A stretch of 64,000 nt of DNA from Bradyrhizobium macuxiense (GTDB lineage: Bacteria; Pseudomonadota; Alphaproteobacteria; Rhizobiales; Xanthobacteraceae), in NCBI RefSeq assembly GCF_007993935.1, contig NZ_VITY01000016.1, positions 62,001 through 126,000 on the forward strand, read 5' to 3'. The translations under genes and the position numbers were made by a program. Of this stretch, positions 9,774-18,744 are shown piece by piece (positions within the stretch are counted from its first letter, which is position 1; every line of letters starts with the position of its first letter). The notes below the pieces were generated by a model, which worked only from the letters and a program-made list of their open reading frames with translations, was not told where the DNA came from and made no database searches.

Positions 9774-10839
9774 CTCCCGCTTGCGGGCCCCCCTCCGGGA
9801 CCATCTCCTCCTGACCGTGGAGGTCGGCCGCGACTTGCACCTGCCCCAGCAGATCCTGCCATCTGGCGCCCGGATTCTGTTCCAGGACGGACAGCAACTG
9901 GACGAACGCCTTGACCGTCGTCCGTGGCGTGCGGAAATAGGCTTCGCCGATCCGGCGGTCGCAGTGATGCATGAACGCGGGCAACGCCTCGTCCGGGACC
10001 AGATATTTGGAAGGATCGCCGGCCGCGAAGACGTTTCTGATGTTCGACAGCAGGACGAGAAGATCCTCAGGCGTCAGACTCTGAAGATTGATGACCGGTC
10101 CCGAAAGATCGACCAGGCCTCCCGTTGCGAACTGGTTCTCCGCGAGCCGCGACTGCAACGCTTCGTAGCTGTACAGCCCTCGTCTAGTGTCCATCAGGAA
10201 CTGCGGCGTGCCGCACATCATGAAGCCGATGCTGGACGTGTTGCCCTGCAGCGCGTCGTTGACGATGCGGAGGATCTGCTCAAAATTCAGCTTCCGCGCC
10301 TGGGCGCTCTGCAGCTTGTAGATGTTCACCATCTCGTCGAACATGACGAGAAGCCCGGCATAGCCCGCCACCTTCGTCAGGCATGCGAGGGATTTCAAGG
10401 AATCGTACACGCTGTCGTCGTCGACGATCGTCCTGACGCCGAGCGATTTGTTGGCTTCCGTCTTGGTCGAGAATTCCCCGCGCAGCCACCGCAGCGCCGC
10501 CGTCTTGAGGTCCTCGTTCGACGTCTCGCTGCCGCGCCAATATGCCTTCAGGACGGTGGCGAAATCGTAGCCGCCGACGAATTCCTGTATCGGCGCCAAT
10601 TTTTCGTCGATGACCTTTTCGACCGCGATCTGCCGTTCTCCCGCTTCCTTCACGCCGTCCGTCACCAACCGTTCCACGACGGCCGCCAACGCGCCGCCTT
10701 CCGGCTTCGTCCGCGTAGCCATGTTGCGGACCGCTTCGGAATACAGTGCCCTGGCCTGGCCACCGCCGGCATGGATGCGCCGGTCCGGTGCCAGATCCGC
10801 ATGGACGGTGACACACTTCCGCTCCAGCGCGATCAATCT
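9736..10839 (-). pseudogene. sngB: 3' piece of Shango SngB-like ATPase, inside the inversion
   Basis: 367 codons continuing the ATPase from RLIALERKCVTVHADLAPD through the Walker B strand GLLVMFDEMVNI and a sensor-like GFMMCGTPQFL, to the C-terminus EGGPQAGDGDELTSLRIGT. The open frame extends upstream to 11214 but that part is antisense to the helicase 3' piece and is not real coding sequence. There is no start codon or ribosome binding site at the breakpoint, so this half is unlikely to be expressed as a folded protein. In the restored arrangement its stop overlaps the helicase start, as in intact sngABC operons. Confidence 0.85.
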
Positions 10840-11442
10840 GATGGCCTGGTCGTCTTCGCCGGACGACGGTGGGTCGTACTGGAGCTGGACGAACAGACGA
10901 TGACGTTGGTGGTCGCGCCGCATCCGGGCGGTGTCGTGCCACGCTTCGAGCCTGCGGCCGGTGAGCCGGCGCACGACCGCCTGGTTGCGGAGATGCGATC
11001 GGTCTATCTCGCGAACGATGTCCCGCCTTACCTCGACGAGAAGGCTAGAGGCCTGCTGTCCGACGGGCGCGAGATGTTCAGAAATCTGGATCTGGAACAC
11101 CGATGGCTCGTCCCCGAGGATCGGGACATGCACGTTTTTCTCTGGCGAGGTTCTCAGGCGACGGCCGTCTTCAGTGCGGCCTTGGCGATGGCCGGCCTCA
11201 AATCCGGCGTTCACGAACTGGGCGTGTCGGTGTCCAAGATAAAACAGGAAGAGCTCCGGCCGATCTTGGACAAGCTCGCGCAGATGCGGGAGATTGATCC
11301 AGAGGACGTTTCGGAATTCGTCGCCAATATCAAGGTCGGAAAATTCAGAGAGCAGGTCCCCGAAGGATTGGCGCGGTCGCTCTGGGCCAAGCAGAACCGC
11401 GCAAAGATAGCCGACATATCGGCGATGGCCGGCGGCAGGTAG
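10840..11442 (+). pseudogene. sngC: 3' piece of Shango SngC-like helicase
   Basis: 200 codons encoding the helicase C-terminus, from DGLVVFAGRRWVVLELDE to the stop at 11442. The FAGRRW segment is characteristic of the C-terminal accessory region of large DEAD/DEAH helicases of the Lhr-like class. The open frame continues leftward to 9781, but that stretch is antisense to the ATPase 3' piece. Joined to 8133-9773 across the inversion it completes a 747-residue helicase, a normal size for SngC. It ends 35 bp before the next gene, so the nuclease-helicase gene may once have been co-transcribed with it. Confidence 0.82.
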
Positions 11443-11477
11443 CCGTCCGAGCTTCGGCCGCGAGGGGGAGGGACAAT

Positions 11478-14400
11478 ATGTACCGAACGAGCGGGAATCT
11501 TTTTCTCAGCGCCGGCGACCTCGTCGGGCACTTGAATTGCCGGTACCTGACCGCGCTCGACGTCAAGGTGGCGAACGGCGAACTGACCAAGCCGAAGATC
11601 TGGGACCCGGTGCTCGAAACGCTGGCGGAGCGCGGTGCCTTGCACGAGCGCGATTACGTCGATCATCTGACTTCGACCGGTACGGTCGCGACCTCGATCG
11701 ACGGTGTGGGCGTTGACGCGACGGCGGTCGCTGCCACCCGCGAAGCTCTTGGCAGGGGCGACCCCATCATCGTGCAGGCGGCGCTGCAAAGCGGCGTGTG
11801 GAGCGGCAGGGCCGACGTCCTTCGCCGCGTCGAGAAGCCCAGCAGGCTAGGCGCGTGGTCGTATCAGGTCACCGACACGAAGTTGTCCCGCGAAACGAAG
11901 GGCAACACGATCCTGCAGATATCGCTGTATTCCGATCTCCTTTCCGAGATGCAAGGTTGCGAAGCGGACTCGGCTTTCGTCGTCACTCCGGGAACGGATT
12001 TCACGCCTGAGGAATACCGGGTTGCCGACTACGCGGCCTATTACCGCCATGTCAGGGCCAGCCTCGAGAAGGCCGTGTCGGGTCAGGACGCCGTCGCCGC
12101 CTATCCGGAGCCGATCGAGCATTGCGAAATCTGCCGTTGGCGCGTTCATTGCGACGAGAAGCGGAGGGCCGACGACCACATGTCGCTGGTCGCGGGCATC
12201 AGCAAGTCCCAGATCGGCGAATTGGAAAGACGAGGGGTCCGCACGACCACGGAGCTCGCGGCGGTGCCTCTGCCGCTGCAATGGAGACCCGATCGTGGGG
12301 CTGCCAAGAGCTTCGAAAAGATACGCGAGCAGGCGAGAATCCAGATCGAGGGGATCAAGGCCGGCAGAACCCTGTACGAGACGCTCGCTCCTGCGGCAGG
12401 GTTCGGATTGGCGCGTCTTCCGGAGCCGTCGGCGGGCGATATCTTTTTCGACTTCGAGGGAGATCCGTTCGTCGGCGACGGCGGCCTCGAGTTCCTGTTT
12501 GGATACGTCTACGCCGATGCGGACGGGTCGGAGCGATACGTCGGAGACTGGGCCTCCGACAGGCAGGAGGAGCGGGCGGCCTTCGAGCGTTTCGTCGACT
12601 TCGTGACGCTGCGTCTGAAGCAATATCCGGACCTGCACATCTATCACTTCGCTCCGTATGAGCCGGCGGCGATGAAGCGCCTGATGGGTCGTTACGCGAC
12701 GCGCGAAAACGAGGTCGACAATCTTCTTCGCGGGGAGATCTTCGTCGATCTCTTCTCGGTCGTACGTCATGCCATCAGAGCCAGCGTGGAAAGCTATTCG
12801 ATCAAGAAGCTCGAGCCGCTCTACGGCTTTGTCCGTAACGTGCCGTTGGCCGACGTCGGAGCCGTGATGACCCGGACGCAGGCGCGTCTCGAACTTGCGG
12901 ATCCTTCAGGCATTCCCGAAGCCGACAAGATCGCCATCAAGGGCTACAATTGTGACGACTGCGTCTCCACAAAGGGTTTGCGGAACTGGTTGGAAATGGT
13001 TCGAACGGCCGTGGTCGCCGACGGGGCGACCATCGAAAGGCCGGCGGCCCCGACCGCCGAGATCAGTGCCGAGCTCGACGAGTGGCAGAAGAAGGTTGCC
13101 GCGCTCGTGGCGAGGCTTACCCTCGGCGTGCCGGACGACATATTACAACGTAGCCCGCAACAGCAGGCCCGCTGGCTCCTCGCCTTCATGCTCGACTGGC
13201 ACGGCCGGGAGAAGAAGGCCGTCTGGTGGGAATACTTTCGGCTTCGCGACCTGTCCGCCGAGGACCTGCTTCACGAACGCGATGGCCTGTCGGACATGAC
13301 ATTCCTGAAACAGGTCGGCGGCACGGCCAAGGTACCCGTTCATCGATACGGGTTCGCGCTCCAGGACACGGACATCCGCGATGGCGACGAACTCAGGAGC
13401 ATCGGAGGCGACAAGTTCGGGCGCGTCGTGGAGATTTCGCTCGAAGAACGCACCATCGATATCAAGAAGCGAGGAGATACCGCCACGTTGCATCCCGAGG
13501 CCGTCTTCGCCCATAGCTACGTCGACACCCAGGTGCTTTCCGATTCCCTCATGCGGCTCGGCGAGTATGCCGCGGACCACGGCATGGAGGGCGTCGGCGA
13601 GCACAGAGCGGCCCGAGATCTGCTGATGGGCGTCGCACCCCGCCTGCGCGGACAAGCGCTCCAGATCGCGGGAGAGGAGACCCTCGCCGCGGCCATTCGA
13701 GCCGCGCTGAATCTCCAGGAAAGCGTCCTTCCGGTGCAGGGACCGCCCGGCGCGGGCAAGACCTACACGGGTGCTCGCATGATCTGCGCACTGGCGAAGG
13801 GCGGCAGGTCCGTCGGTGTCACCGCGAACAGTCACAAGGTGATCCGCAATCTTCTCGACGAGGTCGTCGTGGCGGCCCGCAGCGAGGGTATTTCGATCGG
13901 ATGCATCCAGAAGGTATCCGACCGAGAGGACGACCAGCCGCCGCTAAGGTTCACGACCGACAATGCGGACTTTCTCGACGCCCTGCATTCGGACTGCAAG
14001 GTCGGCGGAGCGACGGCTTGGTTCTGGGCGAGAACCGATGCCGCGAGCAGCGTCGACGTTCTTTTCATCGACGAGGCCGCTCAGATGTCGCTTGCGAACG
14101 TCCTGGCCGTGTCACAGGCCGCCAAGAGCATCGTTCTGCTCGGAGATCCCCGGCAACTCGAGCAACCTATCCAGGGCAGTCATCCGGACGGCGTCGACGT
14201 CTCTTCCCTCGATCACATTCTCGGCGTCCACGCGACCGTACCGGTCGACCGCGGCCTCTTTCTGCCGGAAACGTGGCGACTTCATCCTTCGATATGCCGC
14301 TTCAATTCGGAGATGTTCTACGAAAGCCGTCTATATCCTCGCCCGGGACTGGATAACCAGTCGATTCGGTCCAGCGGGCGATTGCAAGGAACGGGTCTTC

Positions 14401-14876
14401 GCTACCTTTCCGTGGAGCACGAGGGCAATCAGAGCTCGTCGCGGGAAGAGGCCGACTGCGTTCGCGACCTCGTCATGGACATTATGGGAAGCGGGACGAC
14501 CTGGATAAACCGCGAAGGCATCGAAGCGCCGGTAGGCTTGGGCGAGATATTGATTATCGCTCCCTACAACGCTCAGGTGTTCGAGTTGCAGGAGCGCCTT
14601 CCCGGCGCCCGCATTGGCACCGTGGACAAATTCCAGGGGCGAGAGGCCCCGATCGTGATCTATTCGATGACGACGTCAAGTCATGCCGATGCACCCCGCG
14701 GTATGGAGTTTCTGTACAGCGCCAATCGCTTGAATGTCGCGACCTCGCGCGCGAAGTGTATTTGCGTGATCGTTGCATCGCCACGACTATTCGAAGCGGA
14801 GTGTCGAACGCCGAAACAGATGCAACTGGCGAATGCGTTTTGTCGATATCTGGAATTGTCGATACGACTGAATTAA
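11478..14876 (+). CDS. TM0106-family RecB-like nuclease fused to SF1 helicase
   Basis: A 1132-residue protein with two parts. The N-terminal ~500 residues match TM0106-type putative nucleases. They include a RecB/Cas4-like core with WSGRADVLRR, then a predicted nuclease strand YQVTDTKLSRETKG, a C-x-x-C zinc/Fe-S element (HCEICRWRVHC), and a RNase H/exonuclease-like segment DIFFDFEGDPF. From about residue 735 a UvrD/Dna2-type SF1 helicase follows, with Walker A VQGPPGAGKTYTGARM, motif II VLFIDEAAQM, motif III LLGDPRQLEQP, motif V GTVDKFQGREAP and the late motif NRLNVATSRAK. Residues for both activities look intact. It follows the rearranged Shango-like genes on the same strand and is probably a DNA-degrading defence component or partner; this is inference from context. 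Confidence 0.88.
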   Translation: MYRTSGNLFLSAGDLVGHLNCRYLTALDVKVANGELTKPKIWDPVLETLAERGALHERDYVDHLTSTGTVATSIDGVGVDATAVAATREALGRGDPIIVQAALQSGVWSGRADVLRRVEKPSRLGAWSYQVTDTKLSRETKGNTILQISLYSDLLSEMQGCEADSAFVVTPGTDFTPEEYRVADYAAYYRHVRASLEKAVSGQDAVAAYPEPIEHCEICRWRVHCDEKRRADDHMSLVAGISKSQIGELERRGVRTTTELAAVPLPLQWRPDRGAAKSFEKIREQARIQIEGIKAGRTLYETLAPAAGFGLARLPEPSAGDIFFDFEGDPFVGDGGLEFLFGYVYADADGSERYVGDWASDRQEERAAFERFVDFVTLRLKQYPDLHIYHFAPYEPAAMKRLMGRYATRENEVDNLLRGEIFVDLFSVVRHAIRASVESYSIKKLEPLYGFVRNVPLADVGAVMTRTQARLELADPSGIPEADKIAIKGYNCDDCVSTKGLRNWLEMVRTAVVADGATIERPAAPTAEISAELDEWQKKVAALVARLTLGVPDDILQRSPQQQARWLLAFMLDWHGREKKAVWWEYFRLRDLSAEDLLHERDGLSDMTFLKQVGGTAKVPVHRYGFALQDTDIRDGDELRSIGGDKFGRVVEISLEERTIDIKKRGDTATLHPEAVFAHSYVDTQVLSDSLMRLGEYAADHGMEGVGEHRAARDLLMGVAPRLRGQALQIAGEETLAAAIRAALNLQESVLPVQGPPGAGKTYTGARMICALAKGGRSVGVTANSHKVIRNLLDEVVVAARSEGISIGCIQKVSDREDDQPPLRFTTDNADFLDALHSDCKVGGATAWFWARTDAASSVDVLFIDEAAQMSLANVLAVSQAAKSIVLLGDPRQLEQPIQGSHPDGVDVSSLDHILGVHATVPVDRGLFLPETWRLHPSICRFNSEMFYESRLYPRPGLDNQSIRSSGRLQGTGLRYLSVEHEGNQSSSREEADCVRDLVMDIMGSGTTWINREGIEAPVGLGEILIIAPYNAQVFELQERLPGARIGTVDKFQGREAPIVIYSMTTSSHADAPRGMEFLYSANRLNVATSRAKCICVIVASPRLFEAECRTPKQMQLANAFCRYLELSIRLN

Positions 14877-14940
14877 CAACGAAGCGTGTCTTGCGTCGAA
14901 TATGCGAAGGTCGTCGCGTATGCGGATAACGGGACGCCCC

Positions 14941-15672
14941 ATGGCCAAACCATCTGCTCTAAAGCTTGACCTCGTGCCTCGCACCTTGTGGGGTCACAAT
15001 CTTCGCTCGTCGGAACACGGGCTTGGTCCACAGCGATGGAAAGCGCTTCGCCGCCGCTTATTGAACGAAGCTGGCGGTAAATGCTCCATCTGTGGATCCA
15101 GCGATAGGCTGCACGGTCATGAAGTGTGGAAGTATGAGGAGGGATTGAAGCGCGGCAAAGCAACGCTGGTTCGCGTCGAGATCATTTGCTGGTCTTGCCA
15201 TGCCATTGCTCATTGGGGAAATACGGTTCGCCTGATCCTCAGCGGCGCGATAAGCCACGAGACTCACATGGCGCTCCGCAAACACTTCCGCCGGGTCAAT
15301 CGCTGTCGGCAGGTGGATTTTGACCGTCGCACCAAACGCGCGCTGTCCATCCACCAGCGGCGTTCAGAGGTCGAGTGGGACATCGATTGGGGACCGTATC
15401 AAGATGCGGTGGCTGAGGCGAAGGGCGCAAGAACTCGCTGGAGGGAGCGCCAGTCCACTTCTGAGCAGCCGCCAACGCGAAACGATTCTGACGCTGGACC
15501 AGGGCATCATTCACCTGCTCGTTGCCCAGCGTGCAATGCCGCGGACTCGTTAGACCTTATTGACGAAGATTCCGACGACATGAGCGAGGGCCAGGCTTCG
15601 GATTACCTAGCCGGAATGTTCGGCTCATCCGTCTGTCGCGAGTGCGGCCATGTCGTTGATTGGGAAATCTGA
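14941..15672 (+). CDS. HNH-like / zinc-ribbon hypothetical protein
   Basis: A 243-residue protein starting MAKPSALKLDLVPRTLWGHN (an in-frame Met at 14902 is less likely). The central part has CSICGSSDRLHGHEVW, then ICWSCHAIAHWGN: two C-x-x-C pairs with HxH/H residues arranged like an HNH nuclease zinc fold. Near the C-terminus a second pair, CPACNAADSLDLIDED and CRECGHVVDWE, forms a separate zinc ribbon. No catalytic assignment can be made with certainty. It follows the nuclease-helicase gene by 64 bp on the same strand and is likely part of the defence block. Confidence 0.6.
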   Translation: MAKPSALKLDLVPRTLWGHNLRSSEHGLGPQRWKALRRRLLNEAGGKCSICGSSDRLHGHEVWKYEEGLKRGKATLVRVEIICWSCHAIAHWGNTVRLILSGAISHETHMALRKHFRRVNRCRQVDFDRRTKRALSIHQRRSEVEWDIDWGPYQDAVAEAKGARTRWRERQSTSEQPPTRNDSDAGPGHHSPARCPACNAADSLDLIDEDSDDMSEGQASDYLAGMFGSSVCRECGHVVDWEI

Positions 15673-15807
15673 TGTCCGCTCCGCCTCCGACTCTTTGACG
15701 GAATTCGCGGCCTGCGCGACCGCAAGTCGGACATATCCCTCTCGACAACCTGGCGTTTTGGCGTCAATTTTGGCGTAAGAAACTCCGTCCTGCCCGAAGG
15801 AGATGCA

Positions 15808-16392
15808 ATGAGACCGCTTCTCGTGATAGCTGCGCTAATTTCGAGTTTGGCCCCCGCTCAGGCTGACGATGCGCCCAGCCGGATCGACACCATCACCAAA
15901 TCGGCGCGGGACATGATACCCGCGATGCGTTCATTGCCATCCGTCTCGATGCCATCGATGCCAGATTTGCCGCTGCCTGATTTTTCCGACACGACCGGCA
16001 AACTCATGACCGAGTTCAATACCTTCACGCAACAAGTTGGCGATGCACTGCCGCTCCTCGAACAAATGGGTTACGAGGTCACGACTTTCAAAGTGACCTG
16101 GGGACTTCCGCCGAAGGCAAGGTTGCGGTTGAAATCGAATGGCAACGCGGAAATCCAAAGAGTGAACGCCATCGCCGCAAAGGGCACGAGCGGCGGCGCT
16201 CTGATCTCTGCTCTCATTACGAGCGCCGCAACGGCGAAGCGCATCCAGAACACCATGAAGCTCGGCACAGCTTACCTCGATGTAGATTTCGCCATTCCGC
16301 CTCGGGTCAATATGAAATTCGTAAGCCTAAAGGCGAATGAGAAAGGGGAATTGCCGCGCGATACGGACGATTTAGAGATCAGTTGCAAATAG
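15808..16392 (+). CDS. Hypothetical exported protein
   Basis: This 194-residue protein begins with a Sec-type signal peptide (MRPLLVIAALISSLAPAQAD, cleavage expected after AQA). The mature part contains a short Met/Pro/Ser-rich stretch (SMPSMPDLPLPD) and otherwise no motif I know. A good ribosome binding site (AAGGAG) lies eight bases before the ATG. It is followed after 37 bp by the gene for a membrane-associated Mrr-like nuclease, so the two may be co-transcribed. Function unknown. Confidence 0.6.
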   Translation: MRPLLVIAALISSLAPAQADDAPSRIDTITKSARDMIPAMRSLPSVSMPSMPDLPLPDFSDTTGKLMTEFNTFTQQVGDALPLLEQMGYEVTTFKVTWGLPPKARLRLKSNGNAEIQRVNAIAAKGTSGGALISALITSAATAKRIQNTMKLGTAYLDVDFAIPPRVNMKFVSLKANEKGELPRDTDDLEISCK

Positions 16393-16429
16393 AGTACCTA
16401 CATCGCAGCTATGCCCGTTTGGAGGGGCC

Positions 16430-17410
16430 GTGTTCGACAATGTAACTGACGGCATTAAAAAGTGGCTGATTGGCGTCTTCGCCGCGGCAATCAAACACAC
16501 TTCCCGGCCGGAGGATCGGGTGATTGCGATCCGATGGCTCAGCCAGTCGCGCGATGTTGTTGCGAGCGACATCGGCACCATCGACAAATTCAAACGACTG
16601 AACGCGCTCATCAATTCGCGCACGGCCATCGTAGCAGTTGCGAACAGTGTCTCGGAGGCAGTCTCGAGCTACCGCAAATCGAACCTGCCTTGGTCCATGA
16701 AGATCGCGCTGCCTGCAACCCTCGCCGCGATTCCGTTGGTTGGTGGTCATGCGGCCGGGATCGCAGCATTTGGCGGCGCTCTCGGCGTCCCGGTGCTTCT
16801 ACTGATTTTTCTCGGAACCGCGGGCATCACCTCAATCATTGAAGCTGTCGTGACAAGCCCAGAGGCCCAAACTCACGTTGCGGAAATTATCGACGTGATT
16901 ATTTCAGATGAACGGTTGCGTCGCACCAGCGCTGAAATGAAGGCTGCGATGAAAGAGCAGCCGATGGATCCCACCCGTTTCGCAATGCCGAAGGAGGAGA
17001 TGGCGCTGCGACAGCATTTGCTCGACATGGATCCGTTCAATTTTGAAAGACATAGCATGAGCTTTTTTCAAAGGGCGGGACTCGAAGCGTGGGCTACACG
17101 AAAATCGAACGATTTTGGCGTGGACGGTTTTGCCGTCCACCCTGACGGATTGATTATCGTGCAATGCAAGCGAAACTCGGCGGAAAACAAAGTGGGCCGT
17201 CCAACCGTCCAACAATTCAAGGGAGTCGCTGAAGAACAAAGCGCTCACCGTGGTTTCATCATTACGACATCCAGTTTCACCGATGACGCCATCCACTCAG
17301 CGGCTCTGACAGACAGGATCGTGCTTATTGCGATGGATGATCTGGTGCGCTGGCACTTAGAACCACCGTCATTCGATTTCCACCCGCCCGTTGGGGACAT
17401 TTCAGCTTAG
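16430..17410 (+). CDS. Membrane-associated Mrr_cat-type restriction endonuclease-like protein
   Basis: A 326-residue protein starting with GTG and a GGAGG-type ribosome site. Two hydrophobic segments lie at about 90-115 and 118-142, so the N-terminal half is predicted to be membrane-associated. The C-terminal domain (about 205-315) has the Mrr PD-(D/E)XK pattern: DFGVDGFAVHPDGLIIVQCK gives Asp232 and the Q-x-K pair Gln245/Lys247, followed by the helix GRPTVQQFKGVAEEQ and FIITTSSFTDDAI. Mrr-type enzymes cut modified or foreign DNA. Attachment to the membrane would place the nuclease where phage or conjugative DNA enters; that is inference. Confidence 0.75.
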   Translation: MFDNVTDGIKKWLIGVFAAAIKHTSRPEDRVIAIRWLSQSRDVVASDIGTIDKFKRLNALINSRTAIVAVANSVSEAVSSYRKSNLPWSMKIALPATLAAIPLVGGHAAGIAAFGGALGVPVLLLIFLGTAGITSIIEAVVTSPEAQTHVAEIIDVIISDERLRRTSAEMKAAMKEQPMDPTRFAMPKEEMALRQHLLDMDPFNFERHSMSFFQRAGLEAWATRKSNDFGVDGFAVHPDGLIIVQCKRNSAENKVGRPTVQQFKGVAEEQSAHRGFIITTSSFTDDAIHSAALTDRIVLIAMDDLVRWHLEPPSFDFHPPVGDISA

Positions 17411-17865
17411 TCGAGACTGGCACCAATTGATATTGGACGGGCGACAGGCATCTGCCGCGAGCCGACACAGCGAGGACAAATTGGAGCGCCATACCGAAAA
17501 GCATCCTTACAGCTGTCTTGAGGCAATGCGAGGCGCGTGCATAACAAAGGATCGTCGCCAATCGGTGGGACGGTCAACAATCGGTGGTTGCTCCCAGCCG
17601 GCCAGTGGGGTGCCGCTGTTCGAATTGGTCTACTTTGCTTCGGTCCGGTGGACGGAGGCCGTCCGCATCAACATCGCACGATTTCAAATCATGAGCGAAA
17701 TTGTTGCTCTCAAGCTACCGCGTCAAATCATGAAGTGGGACGAGGAGACATCAACGCGGGAGTACCGATAGAGGCTGTTGATGACTCTCCATCGTGTCTA
17801 TCAACGACCGATATCTGCAAGACCTCGTCTCAACGTCTGAGAAGTGAGCGCTAAGGATCTCTCTC
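17411..17865. other. Intergenic region without a recognisable gene
   Basis: These 455 bp hold only open frames without homology that I can recognise or a convincing ribosome site. I see no repeat, tRNA or terminator here. Confidence 0.5.
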
Positions 17866-18744
17866 ATGAACACGACAAAGAAGCAGCACTTCATACCTGA
17901 AATGCTTTCAAAGCGCTTCGCCCGCCCGGACGGCAAATTCTTTTTCCATGATCGAAGATTGGACGACAATCTAATTCGGCCATCTACTCCAAATAATATT
18001 CTACACCAGCGCTATCTGTACTCGCCCGTGAACGCTGCAGGCGAGCGAGATTTTTCTCTTGAGGTGCGATATAGCCGCCTTGAAGCGGCGGCGAGTGAGC
18101 TTTTCGATCAAATTGAGCAGAAGCTCGATGCAGGAAAAAGTCCGGTTCTTTCGGCCCAGAGCCGTCGCTTGCTTGATCACTTCATCTATGAACAGTGGCG
18201 ACGTGTGCCGGATATGCATGCGCGAGTACTGAACTACGAGACCTTTCGCTCGCGGATCGAGACTGCGATCGTGAACTACGAGCAAAGAAAGGGACCGTTG
18301 CCCGAGGACGAGAAGGCCCGTCTCATTGATAGCCTCGATAATCCAGACCTCCTGAAGGGGATCCCAGGGCGAGCCCTCAAGAAGTCAAGCGGCGAGGTGC
18401 TGAGGGCCTTTCAGGAAAAGTCACTGGTGATTGCTGAAGCTTCGCGCAATTCCGAGTACATAATCGGCAGCTCCAATGTTATAAAGACGTCCAATGGTCC
18501 GACGGACCTCCGCGATGCTTCCGTCGAAGTATGGTTGGCCTTTACGCCCCGATTTGCGGCAGTTCTCCTGGGGCGGGCGGACCTGCCGACCCGTGTACAA
18601 GTTAGCGCCGATCAAATTCATGATGTCAATCGCGAGGTCGCAGCAAAGAGTTCGATCATCGCGAGCAAGAATCTAACACTTATTCAGGCATTGAGGCCGG
18701 GAAGCGCTTTGCAGCAGCCCTCAAAGCCGGATAGTCGGGGCTGA
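17866..18744 (+). CDS. DUF4238 domain protein
   Basis: The 292-residue product begins MNTTKKQHFIPEMLSKRFA, the hallmark N-terminus of DUF4238 proteins (K-x-Q-H-F/Y-x-P), and continues with the typical segment for this family, LYSPVNAAGERDFSLEVRYSRLEAAASELFDQIE. The family is widespread in accessory regions and has no settled biochemical role. An AAGGA ribosome site precedes the ATG. The gene stands alone between the nuclease pair and the AbiE module. Confidence 0.75.
   Translation: MNTTKKQHFIPEMLSKRFARPDGKFFFHDRRLDDNLIRPSTPNNILHQRYLYSPVNAAGERDFSLEVRYSRLEAAASELFDQIEQKLDAGKSPVLSAQSRRLLDHFIYEQWRRVPDMHARVLNYETFRSRIETAIVNYEQRKGPLPEDEKARLIDSLDNPDLLKGIPGRALKKSSGEVLRAFQEKSLVIAEASRNSEYIIGSSNVIKTSNGPTDLRDASVEVWLAFTPRFAAVLLGRADLPTRVQVSADQIHDVNREVAAKSSIIASKNLTLIQALRPGSALQQPSKPDSRG

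Larger units (their letters stand above)
8133..10839. other. Inverted 2.7-kb segment inside the Shango-like operon
   Basis: This segment carries the 5' part of the helicase gene and the 3' part of the ATPase gene on the minus strand, while the matching other halves flank it on the plus strand. Both genes become full-length and in frame (443 and 747 residues) if 8133-10839 is flipped. The flanking bases CATC (8129-8132) and GATG (10840-10843) are reverse complements and set the breakpoints to within four bases. No longer inverted repeat is visible at the ends, no recombinase gene is present in the segment or nearby, and there is no IS sequence at either junction. Confidence 0.85.

Noticed and set aside
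9781..10839. N-terminal part of a 553-residue plus-strand frame
   Set aside because: It is antisense to the ATPase 3' piece; only 10840-11442 is protein-like.
10840..11214. Upstream part of the minus-strand ATPase frame
   Set aside because: It is antisense to the helicase C-terminus and has no ATPase features.
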